Part shown: positions 44,136-51,754 of the stretch, one piece after another
Numbering within the stretch: the first letter of the stretch is position 1
Layout: each line of letters opens with the position of its first letter
From: an uncultured Shimia sp.
GTDB taxonomy: Bacteria; Pseudomonadota; Alphaproteobacteria; Rhodobacterales; Rhodobacteraceae
Length of the DNA stretch: 64,000 bases
NCBI RefSeq assembly: GCF_913054185.1
Contig: NZ_CAJXIV010000003.1
Coordinates: forward strand, 26,965 to 90,964
Direction: 5' to 3'
Notes under the pieces: model-generated
The model's database searches: none
Told to the model about the DNA's origin: nothing
The model's input: only the letters and a program-made list of their open reading frames with translations
Made by a program: the position numbers and the translations under genes

Positions 44136-44166
44136 AAAAAACCTCCAGTGGTGTCACCGGAGGTTT
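44136..44166 (-). terminator. Terminator-like hairpin overlapping GNAT ribosome binding site
   Basis: On the minus strand AAACCTCCGGTG and CACTGGAGGTTT pair (one mismatch) around an ACAC loop, followed directly by T residues and then the GNAT ATG. The 3' arm contains GGAGG, the Shine-Dalgarno for the GNAT gene. It lies 52 bases downstream of the efp stop, so it can end efp transcripts and hide the ribosome site of read-through transcripts. Confidence 0.75.
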
Positions 44167-44217
44167 CTCAATCTGGCCCCGGCAAGTTGCGCGGGGAATT
44201 TTGTGTCCGGACGCAGG

Positions 44218-44781
44218 TTATGCGCGCTCGGAATATTCCATGGTCTCGGTGTTCACGACGATACTCTCGTCTTGGCCCACAAACGGCGGCACCATGACTT
44301 TTACACCATTGTCCAGGATCGCGGGCTTAAACGAGTTCGCAGCGGTTTGGCCTTTTACAACTGGCTCCGTCTCAACAACCTTGCAGATCACTTTCTGCGG
44401 CAACTTGGCGTTCAACGCCTCAGCCTCGTGGAATTCTGCCACAATGGTCATGCCATCTTGCAGAAAGGGGCGGCGCTCGCCCAGCAACTCCGCAGAAATT
44501 TGATTCTGCTCATAGGTCTCAGTGTCCATGAAGATCAGCATGCCGTCATCTTCATAGAGGAACTGCTGGTCTTTCTGCTCCAGTCGCACACGCTCAACTT
44601 TGTCGGCAGAGCGAAAGCGCTCGTTGAGCTTGGAACCGTTACGCAAATTCTTCATTTCGACCTGCGCAAATGCGCCGCCTTTTCCGGGCTTTACGTGGTC
44701 CACTTTCACCGCGGCCCAAAGACCACCGTTGTGCTCCAGCACGTTTCCGGGACGAATTTCGTTTCCGTTGATCTTGGGCAT
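44218..44781 (-). CDS. efp: Elongation factor P
   Basis: A 187-residue EF-P: KOW-like N domain (1-64), then two OB domains. It relieves ribosome stalling at polyproline. The tip of domain I reads [14 protein letters not shown], with Lys34 at the position that is modified in many bacteria. [19 protein letters not shown] and the closing [13 protein letters not shown] are conserved. ATG at 44779-44781 is chosen; the long upstream open frame is not part of EF-P. Confidence 0.96.
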   Translation of the reverse strand: MPKINGNEIRPGNVLEHNGGLWAAVKVDHVKPGKGGAFAQVEMKNLRNGSKLNERFRSADKVERVRLEQKDQQFLYEDDGMLIFMDTETYEQNQISAELLGERRPFLQDGMTIVAEFHEAEALNAKLPQKVICKVVETEPVVKGQTAANSFKPAILDNGVKVMVPPFVGQDESIVVNTETMEYSERA

Positions 44782-45000
44782 ATTAAGAAAACCTAAGCAA
44801 AAAAGGTTGATCGGAGGGTTTAGCCTCCTATATCTGCCCAGTCGACAGGTGGCAAGACAACCTGTCGCCGGAAAAATTCGCAGAATGCTATGCAAATTCC
44901 GCATAGAAGCTATGCATCTGCGGACTATTCGAATCGGCTTGGATGGTTCATAAGGAGCGCCACGCCGGAAATACAAGAGCAATAACACAAGGACGACGAG

Positions 45001-45321
45001 ATGACCGATTTCGTTGATGCAGCGGCATACAACAATGAACAAGGTAACCGTGCACGCAAGCTGTTCGCAGCTGTGGTTCTCGCGGCCTTGGATGATGCCA
45101 TTGCAGATGACAAGAAATATGGCAACGGCCCGGAACAGATTGCCCGTTGGGCCCGGTCCCGCGACGGTCGCGAAGTGCTGTCCTGCGCCGGGATCGACCC
45201 CAATGAACGTGTGGTCGAAGGCCTGATGGAATTTGTCGGCAAAGGTGTCCGCACCTCGGTTGCGCTGTCGCGCGAAGAGAGCGAACGCCGCAATGCCGCT
45301 GCACAGGCCGAAGCCGCCTAA
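45001..45321 (+). CDS. Small conserved Rhodobacterales protein (DUF6280 type)
   Basis: A 106-residue soluble protein, mostly helical, with an Ala-rich N-terminal half ([20 protein letters not shown]) and a C-terminal Glu/Ala-rich tail. I believe it is the family labelled DUF6280; no function is known. A GACGACGAG stretch precedes the ATG. It is divergent from efp and followed by a strong terminator. Confidence 0.7.
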   Translation: MTDFVDAAAYNNEQGNRARKLFAAVVLAALDDAIADDKKYGNGPEQIARWARSRDGREVLSCAGIDPNERVVEGLMEFVGKGVRTSVALSREESERRNAAAQAEAA

Positions 45322-45343
45322 GCACCGTCAAACGCTGCCAATC

Positions 45344-45374
45344 AAAAAACGCGCCCTTTTGGGCGCGTTTTTTG
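45344..45374 (+). terminator. Rho-independent terminator
   Basis: AAAAAACGCGCCC / GGGCGCGTTTTTT around a TTTT loop, with both a preceding A run and a trailing T run. It ends the DUF6280-type gene and can also act on the convergent gene that stops at 45411. Confidence 0.93.
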
Positions 45375-45410
45375 TTTCTAAATGATGCATGCTGAAAGCC
45401 GCTTGTTAAC

Positions 45411-46352
45411 CTATCCCAAGTCGTGCGCCGCCAAAGCCCGATGGATTTCACGCCGCACCAGCTTACGGACATTGCGTGTGATCCGCTCACCAAGTGCCCC
45501 CTGAAGCTCTTGCCGCACAATATCCGCCACCATCTCACGTAGCATCGCTTCGTCAATTTCCGCAGCTTCATCCATGGCCTCACCAAAACCATCGGCATGA
45601 GACAATTCCACCGCATCAGCCACCTCTTCAGGCATGCTCTCGCGCAACTCATCCACAACAGCGTCCACCATATCCGGCATCACCTCTGCATCGGGCACCT
45701 CGATCACGTCCTCGGTTGAAGTGGCATCCCGAAAGTGATGAATCCGCGCTTCCAACACCTGTTTGAAGTCAAACGGCTGCTCTTCATCCATTGCCTCTTC
45801 CGGCGAAGAATCACTCACAGCGTCATAAGACATTTCCGCCTCGTCGTGCGTCCAGGTTTCAGCCTCAACCGAAGGATCCGGATCCGGATCCGGAATTTGG
45901 CTTTCACCAACGCCGGTGTTTTCAAGCCTATCCTGCTGATCTTCAACGAAATCCACATCCACTTCGGGAATAGGGTCTTCCGTCTCCTCGTCCTCGGCAT
46001 CGCCGACTTTCAGTGCAACTGTGTCAAAGTCCTCGTCAGCCTCAATCTCGGTAAAAGGAGCTTCATCAACCTCATCCGAATCGTGAGTTCGACCAGTGTC
46101 CTCTGCGTCGGCGGACTCGCTTGGCGTATCCGCAACCCGAAGTGCTGGCGTCAAAACCAACGCCAGTGGCACCTCTGATGGTGCGGGCGTTTCCTCTGAT
46201 AAATCATCTTGAGCAACAGCAGACTCAACGCCAACCGGCCGCACCAAGGGCTCGGCCTCTTCAGCATTTGGCACTGGTCGGTTTTCAGACACAAGCCGCC
46301 GAATGGACGTTAAAACATCTTCGATTTCCGTGTTACTCACTGGATCGGACAT
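45411..46352 (-). CDS. Acidic hypothetical protein with PopZ-like ends
   Basis: A 313-residue, highly acidic protein. The N-terminus MSDPVSNTEIEDVLTSIRRL resembles the start of PopZ/DUF2497 proteins (EEILASIRRIISE pattern). The middle (about 35-235) is Asp/Glu/Pro-rich and likely disordered. The C-terminal 55 residues (EAMLREMVADIVRQELQGAL, then RNVRKLVRREIHRAL) are helical and resemble the PopZ oligomerisation region. No enzyme motif is visible. It lies upstream of nothing on the same strand and tolC is behind it (5' side). The relationship to PopZ is inference from architecture. Confidence 0.6.
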   Translation of the reverse strand: MSDPVSNTEIEDVLTSIRRLVSENRPVPNAEEAEPLVRPVGVESAVAQDDLSEETPAPSEVPLALVLTPALRVADTPSESADAEDTGRTHDSDEVDEAPFTEIEADEDFDTVALKVGDAEDEETEDPIPEVDVDFVEDQQDRLENTGVGESQIPDPDPDPSVEAETWTHDEAEMSYDAVSDSSPEEAMDEEQPFDFKQVLEARIHHFRDATSTEDVIEVPDAEVMPDMVDAVVDELRESMPEEVADAVELSHADGFGEAMDEAAEIDEAMLREMVADIVRQELQGALGERITRNVRKLVRREIHRALAAHDLG

Positions 46353-46424
46353 AGAAATTCACCACTCTTACCTCACGAAGAGTGTAGCCTCTGCGGCTAA
46401 GCCATACAACAGATAGGAAAAATG

Positions 46425-47837
46425 TTATTCTTTCCCAATTGCTTTAAGCACACGGTCTAATTTTTTACCTTGTTCAGACCGCAGCGCAGGCGCGTTTTTC
46501 ACCATGTTGAAATAGGCTTCGGGGTCATACCGCTCCACCCGCAGGTTCAGGTGATCCACGGTCAAAAGCCCCATGGAGGACAGAACCGCGTAAGCCGCGA
46601 CAATCTGCACCGCTTGTGCATCAATGCGATCGGCTTCCGCATCCAGCAAGTCCTGCTCAGCGGTCAAGACATCCAGTGTGGTCCGTGCGCCCAGTTTGGC
46701 CTCTTCACGCACGCCTTCAAAGGCAATCCGCGACGCTTCAACTTGCCGCGCACTGGCTTGAATTTGCGCACCGGCCGCAATCAGCCGTGCCCAAGCTGTC
46801 CCCGCATTTTGACGAATGCTGTGACGCACCACATGCAGGTTCGCCCGTTCAGCATCCCGACGCGCCATAGATTGACGCAGCAACGCCGACAGCCGGCCAC
46901 CTTGATAGATCGGACCACCCAGCTCGACACCCACACGGGCGGAATCTGAGAACACGGAAGAATCAAAATCCCGCCGGGCCCCGATATTTGTTTTAAGCGT
47001 AACAGTTGGCCCCATCGCCGCCCGCGCGCGCTCCACATTAATTTCAGACGCCGAAATCTGGTACTGTGCCTGCAACATCTGTGGATGTGAGCGCACCGCA
47101 ACAGTTTTGGCTTGATCGACGGACCCTGCGGCTTTTGGAAGGCTGCGCGGTGTCACCAGGTTGCCGGGGCGCTCGCCAACGGCAGCTGCATAGAATTCTT
47201 TACTGGCATCCAGATCACCACGTGCCGCGGCCAATTGCGCGCGCGCGCCAGCCAAACGAGCTTCGGCCAACGCCACGTCGGTACGTGTGACTTCACCCAC
47301 TTCAAACCGATCCTGCGCAGCCTGCAATTCCCGTTCGAGAAGCCGGAGGTTGTTTTGGCGCAATTTGACAAGTTCATCGTCAGACACAACGTCCATAAAC
47401 GCCTGCACCGCGTTAAACAGCACTGATTGTTCTACAGACACCAACGCCTGACGGGTTGCCAAAACTGATTCTTTTGCCGCCTCAACGGCCAGTTTAGAGT
47501 TGCCATTGTCAAACAGCAGCAGATCCGCAGAAACCCCGATATTGGCATAAGGCGTCCAGCCAACGGCCGTGGTCACAGATCCTGCGCCGCTCCGGCCATA
47601 GTCGTAGTTGACGTTGCCAAACCAGTTGATGATCGGACGCAGCAGCGCTTGTGAAATCGCCACATCTTCGTCTGCAGCCCGCAGCAACGCTCGGTTTTGC
47701 TCGAGCAATCCGCTATGCTCATACGCGGTCGCCAAAGCGTCTGAGAGCGTCTGGCCTTGCGCCGCGCTCATAGACACCACTGAAACGGTCAAGGCCAGCG
47801 CACCGCGCCGGACCGCATTTTGTACCTTCTGGAACAT
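46425..47837 (-). CDS. tolC: TolC family outer-membrane export channel
   Basis: A 470-residue outer-membrane efflux protein. A signal peptide ends near AAQGQ (about residue 29). Two repeats with long coiled-coil helices follow, with LSDALATAYEHSG, RPIINWFGNVNYDYGRSG, VGEVTRTDVALAEARLAGARA (two parts), GPIYQGGRL and GARTTLDVLTAEQDLLDAE. It pairs with type I secretion or RND pumps. The adjacent ABC/membrane fusion genes are missing, but three RTX proteins lie 1-9 kb away, so it may be their outer-membrane channel. Confidence 0.93.
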   Translation of the reverse strand: MFQKVQNAVRRGALALTVSVVSMSAAQGQTLSDALATAYEHSGLLEQNRALLRAADEDVAISQALLRPIINWFGNVNYDYGRSGAGSVTTAVGWTPYANIGVSADLLLFDNGNSKLAVEAAKESVLATRQALVSVEQSVLFNAVQAFMDVVSDDELVKLRQNNLRLLERELQAAQDRFEVGEVTRTDVALAEARLAGARAQLAAARGDLDASKEFYAAAVGERPGNLVTPRSLPKAAGSVDQAKTVAVRSHPQMLQAQYQISASEINVERARAAMGPTVTLKTNIGARRDFDSSVFSDSARVGVELGGPIYQGGRLSALLRQSMARRDAERANLHVVRHSIRQNAGTAWARLIAAGAQIQASARQVEASRIAFEGVREEAKLGARTTLDVLTAEQDLLDAEADRIDAQAVQIVAAYAVLSSMGLLTVDHLNLRVERYDPEAYFNMVKNAPALRSEQGKKLDRVLKAIGKE

Positions 47838-47880
47838 GGCTGCTGCCTCCTGCGTATCGTTGGCCTGCTTTTCGGCGGCC

Positions 47881-48534
47881 TTATAGTTGGAATGCGCGGT
47901 CTTTTTCGAATCCGGGCATTACGGGGGCCCCTGCATTGAATGCAAAGGTCCAGTTGATGTCACCATCAAGTTTATAGCCGATGCGCACAACCCCCAAAGC
48001 GCCTTCCACAAACAGAGCGGCAATTCGGCCACCCTCTTTGAGTTGCGTCAACAGGCCTTCCGGCATGTGCTCAACACCACCTTGCAACACAACGACATCA
48101 TAAGGGCCGTGCTCGGCAGCACCGTCCACCAGCGCACCGTGGTGTACCACCGCATTGTCAGCACCCTGCTCGGTCAGGGTACTCTGTGCTTCAGATGCAC
48201 GCGCGTCATCATCTTCGACAGCGATCACCGCCTCTGCCATCCGCGCAATCACCGCGGACGAATAGCCCAGACCAGCCCCCACATCCAGCACCAGCTCGTC
48301 GGTTTGAATATCCAGCGCGTCCAGCATCTTTGCCAATGTGCGCGCATCCAGCACCACCCGCCCCGTGTCCAAGGGTACGCAGGTGTCGACATAAGCCGCA
48401 TCCCGCAGGCTGTTTGGTACAAAGGCCTCACGTGGCACATTGAGCATAGCCTCAATAACGGTGAACTTTGTCACATCGGATGGACGGATTTGTGTATCAA
48501 CCATTGTGGTGCGGAGGGTGGCATAGTCGGTCAT
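47881..48534 (-). CDS. pcm: Protein-L-isoaspartate O-methyltransferase
   Basis: A 217-residue SAM-dependent methyltransferase that repairs isoaspartyl residues. Motif I is LVLDVGAGLGYSSAVIARMA; the N-terminal VDTQIRPSDVTKF and the later VVLQGGVEHMPEGLLTQLKEGGR (two parts) match the group. It lies 43 bases upstream of tolC on the same strand, a pairing common in Alphaproteobacteria. Confidence 0.86.
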   Translation of the reverse strand: MTDYATLRTTMVDTQIRPSDVTKFTVIEAMLNVPREAFVPNSLRDAAYVDTCVPLDTGRVVLDARTLAKMLDALDIQTDELVLDVGAGLGYSSAVIARMAEAVIAVEDDDARASEAQSTLTEQGADNAVVHHGALVDGAAEHGPYDVVVLQGGVEHMPEGLLTQLKEGGRIAALFVEGALGVVRIGYKLDGDINWTFAFNAGAPVMPGFEKDRAFQL

Positions 48535-48794
48535 CGATTTCTCATGTGCTCAGACTCGTGTTGCGTTCTCATGCCACAACCGCGCGTCCGCAGCAACGGT
48601 ACGCCCCTGTGTTTTCAAATGAATGTGGCAACTCTGCGCACCTTCGCCCAAAACCGCGATCCCCGTAAAGGGAAACTGCCCGGCCCTCATCACGCACTCC
48701 GACGTAAAATGCCCTCAAAAAGGGGCTTGCACCTTCTCAAGATTCAGATCATTTATGCGCCCACTCTGAAGCATCACTTCAGAGCACCACGGAT

Positions 48795-48868
48795 GGCGAG
48801 TTGGCGGAGTGGTGACGCAGCGGATTGCAAATCCGTGTACACCGGTTCGATTCCGGTACTCGCCTCCA
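48795..48868 (+). tRNA. tRNA-Cys (GCA)
   Basis: A 74-base tRNA: acceptor GGCGAGT / ACTCGCC, discriminator T and encoded CCA. The anticodon loop is TTGCAAA with GCA, reading Cys codons; the T-loop TTCGATTC is normal. It lies alone in the gap between pcm and the RTX genes. Confidence 0.96.
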
Positions 48869-48968
48869 CCTCTTCTCGACACAGCTGCTTGTTCATCAGC
48901 CCAATTTCGTGTCCTGACACTGTAGCATGCATACCACTGCGCGAGTTTTTGCAGATTATGCCGCACCG

Positions 48969-48984
48969 TTAATCTTCAATTAAC
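48969..48984 (+). promoter_or_regulatory. CtrA-type binding site upstream of the first RTX gene
   Basis: TTAA-TCTTCAA-TTAAC, an exact match to TTAA-N7-TTAAC. It is followed by CTTGCAATTC and lies 133 bases before the ATG at 49117. The second RTX gene has a similar box at nearly the same distance, with a matching CTTGAATTC flank, supporting a real promoter element. Confidence 0.65.
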
Positions 48985-49116
48985 CTTGCAATTCGAGCTG
49001 TCCGAACTCATCTTCCGGCTGACCAGAATGGCAAAAAATCACCCAAACTGAATTTAGTGCCTGCCAACAGCGGGCAGACCCAGAATTTGTACAATTAAAA
49101 AACAACCAGGTTGCCC

Positions 49117-51450
49117 ATGCCAATTGAAAATCTTTCTTCCCCGCCAGTGAACGCCCCTGCCCCTGACATTGGCAATGGCCCCAACACCGCGCTCATGGTT
49201 GATGTCGGTGAGACCGTCACCAGCACGTTTGAACGGTATGACGAGGACATGTTCGGCTTCACTCTGGAAGCCGGAAAAATCTACGAGTTTAACTTCGACT
49301 ATGCGCCAGGCTCCGGTCACACAGTTGAAGACTATTACACATTCCGCATTGAGATGGCGCGGTATGAGTATAACGACTACACAGGCACATACACAGGTGT
49401 CCAAATCTATGGAGATGACTACAGCAATGCCACGCTGCCACTGAAAATTGATGTTACCGGTACCTTCTTCATCAAAGGTTGGCACAGTTCTTCCGGTGTC
49501 GAGGAACCCGTCGACTACACCTTCACCGTGAACGAAGTGATTGATCGTGACGGTGGCTCGATAGCAGATGCAACCTCCATCAGCGTCGGTGACCAAATGG
49601 ATGGCGACCTCGACTACTCTGGCGATGTTGACATGTTTGAGGTGGATCTCGAAGCGGGCAAAAGGTACGCTGTCAACATTACTTTGGGTGATGGCAGCGG
49701 GAAGGACTACATCCCCGCCAAAATCCTGGATGATCAAGGCAACGTTGTTGCGGACTTCAACCTCAACACGCCGGATATACTAGTGTTCACCCCATCTGAG
49801 GGCGGTACATACTACCTGTCTATGGAGCACATCTGGGGGTCACGTCTACGGGAGCCGTCGCGCAGCCACCTGGGCGAATACGAATTCCAGATTGTCGAAG
49901 TAGAAGAAATCGTAGGCACCGGCACCGACGATCGCATCACTGGCACCAATAGTGATGACATCATCCGTGCAGCGGGTGGCAACGACAAAGTTTACTCACT
50001 CAAAGGCAACGATGTCGTGCACTTGGGGGCCGGCAATGATTATGTCCGCGCTGGCGGCGGCCGCGAGGAATTTCATGGCGGAAGCGGCCGCGACTCCCTT
50101 AGCTACTATGAAAGCTCCAAAGGCGTGACCATCAACTTGGCGACCAACGCTGTATCACGCGGATGGGCCTCCAACGACGTCATCAGCGGGTTTGAAAACG
50201 TCTCCGGCTCCCGCATTGGGCATGACAAAATCTATGGCACGGACGGGGCCAATACCATCCGCACCTACGGCGGCAACGACAAGGTCTATGCCGGTGGCGG
50301 CACCGACAAAGTCTATCTCGGCGACGGCAACGACTACGTCCGGGTTGGTGGCGGACGCGAAGAATTCCACGGCGGCGATGGCCGCGACACCATCAGCTAT
50401 TATGACAGCAAAACCGGTGTGAACATCAATCTGCAGACCAACGCGGTCTCGGGGTCCTGGGCAACAAACGACATCATCAGCGGCTTTGAAAACGTCTCCG
50501 GCTCCAAAAACGGCTCTGATACGATCCGGGGCACCTCCGGCGCCAACATCATCAAAACTTACGGCGGGAATGACACAATCTCTGCCAGGGACGGCAATGA
50601 CACAATCTACGGCGGCGACGGCAACGACAAAATCGTTGCGGGTAGCGGCAACGACAAGGTCTATGGCGGCAGCGGCAACGACTACGTCTCCCTTGGCGAC
50701 GGCAACGACTATGTCAAAGCGGGTGGCGGCCGGGAACGCTTAGATGGCGGCTCTGGCACCGACTACATCAGTTATTATGACAGCTCAGGCGGAATTTGGA
50801 TCGATCTGGAAGCGGACAGCGTGTCAGGTGCCTGGGGCAGCAACGACAGCATTAAGAATTTCGAGAGCGCCTCTGGATCCAACAAAGGAGCCGATACGAT
50901 GTATGGGACCTCCGGGTCCAACGTCTTGAAAGGCTACGGCGGCAATGACAAGCTGTACGGTCGCAGCGGCAGCGACAGACTCGATGGCGGGTCAGGCAAC
51001 GACAGGCTCGACGGTGGCAGCGGATACGACACGCTTAATGGTGGCACAGGCAACGACACCTTGTTTGGCGGATCCTCCAGCGACAGGCTATACGGAGGCA
51101 GTGGCAGCGACCGCTTGTTTGGCGGTAGCTCTGGCGATAACCTCCGCGGCGAAAGTGGCAACGACTTTCTCGACGGCGGATCCGGAGACGACCTGCTTTA
51201 TGGTGGTTCGGGTGCGGACGTGTTCCACTTCAATTTGGGCGATGGCGACGACACTATCTCCGACTTCCAGGATGGCATCGACAAAATTGAAGCTGACGGT
51301 TTCAGGGATCTGGATGGTGATGGCAACTATGCAAGATTGTGGCGCGTTGGTTTTTACACTGTGGAAGTCCGCTTTGATAATGGCCAAACACTTACCATCG
51401 AGAACATCTACTATGGGCTCATTGGCAACGATGACTTCATTCAGCTGTAG
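49117..51450 (+). CDS. RTX calcium-binding secreted protein, paralogue 1
   Basis: A 777-residue protein lacking an N-terminal signal peptide. Residues 15-265 hold two pre-peptidase C-terminal-like beta domains (FGFTLEAGKIYEFNF and MFEVDLEAGKRYAVNI). From about 270 there are RTX nonapeptide blocks (GGNDKVYxxxGND) alternating with a module of about 115 residues that includes YYDSKTGVNINLQTNAVSG; this occurs three times, then a long run of GGSGNDRLD-type repeats. The C-terminus, with DDTISDFQDGIDKIEADGF and the end NDDFIQL, is typical of type I secretion substrates. I chose the ATG at 49117 over a TTG two codons earlier. No enzymatic domain is seen; adhesin or matrix protein is possible. Confidence 0.85.
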   Translation: MPIENLSSPPVNAPAPDIGNGPNTALMVDVGETVTSTFERYDEDMFGFTLEAGKIYEFNFDYAPGSGHTVEDYYTFRIEMARYEYNDYTGTYTGVQIYGDDYSNATLPLKIDVTGTFFIKGWHSSSGVEEPVDYTFTVNEVIDRDGGSIADATSISVGDQMDGDLDYSGDVDMFEVDLEAGKRYAVNITLGDGSGKDYIPAKILDDQGNVVADFNLNTPDILVFTPSEGGTYYLSMEHIWGSRLREPSRSHLGEYEFQIVEVEEIVGTGTDDRITGTNSDDIIRAAGGNDKVYSLKGNDVVHLGAGNDYVRAGGGREEFHGGSGRDSLSYYESSKGVTINLATNAVSRGWASNDVISGFENVSGSRIGHDKIYGTDGANTIRTYGGNDKVYAGGGTDKVYLGDGNDYVRVGGGREEFHGGDGRDTISYYDSKTGVNINLQTNAVSGSWATNDIISGFENVSGSKNGSDTIRGTSGANIIKTYGGNDTISARDGNDTIYGGDGNDKIVAGSGNDKVYGGSGNDYVSLGDGNDYVKAGGGRERLDGGSGTDYISYYDSSGGIWIDLEADSVSGAWGSNDSIKNFESASGSNKGADTMYGTSGSNVLKGYGGNDKLYGRSGSDRLDGGSGNDRLDGGSGYDTLNGGTGNDTLFGGSSSDRLYGGSGSDRLFGGSSGDNLRGESGNDFLDGGSGDDLLYGGSGADVFHFNLGDGDDTISDFQDGIDKIEADGFRDLDGDGNYARLWRVGFYTVEVRFDNGQTLTIENIYYGLIGNDDFIQL
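50272..50664 (+). repeat. 393-bp block identical to 52910-53302
   Basis: Inside the first RTX gene, these 393 bases are identical, base for base, to the segment at an offset of 2638 in the second RTX gene. Bases just outside differ (50271 C versus T; 50665 G versus A) and the flanking coding regions are visibly diverged. This is a sign of recent gene conversion or recombination between the tandem copies. Confidence 0.9.
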
Positions 51451-51471
51451 TGCGAACGCAGCACTGAGCCG

Positions 51472-51508
51472 AAAAAACGGGCGGCCTCTTCCAAGGGCCG
51501 CCCATTTT
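51472..51508 (+). terminator. Rho-independent terminator after RTX gene 1
   Basis: GGGCGGCC / GGCCGCCC, loop of nine bases, with AAAAAA before and ATTTTA after, 22 bases after the stop of the first RTX gene. A near copy occurs after the second RTX gene. Confidence 0.85.
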
Positions 51509-51613
51509 ACGTTGGGCAGCCTTCACGCCACGCCTTAACCGGGCTGTGGCACCTCTTCTTCGCAAGGCTACGAAAGCAAGTGATTTGGTGACAAATGTGA
51601 AAATATCGCTGCG

Positions 51614-51629
51614 TTAACCAGCTGTTTAC
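51614..51629 (+). promoter_or_regulatory. CtrA-like site upstream of the second RTX gene
   Basis: TTAA-CCAGCTG-TTTAC, one mismatch from TTAA-N7-TTAAC, 126 bases before the ATG at 51755. The following CTTGAATTC parallels the flank of the box in front of the first RTX gene, so both promoters are likely related. Confidence 0.5.
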
Positions 51630-51754
51630 CTTGAATTCTAGGACATCGACAATCACCCTAGGCGCGATCTTAGGAATTGAAATTCTCTAAAAAGAAAATT
51701 CGCGCTGCAAACGGGCGCACATCATTTGAAACCCTAAACTGACCTTGGTTCTGC

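Noticed and set aside
48715..48966. Minus-strand open frame of 83 codons
   Set aside because: It is antisense to the tRNA-Cys gene, and the translated sequence reflects tRNA complement, a frequent false gene.
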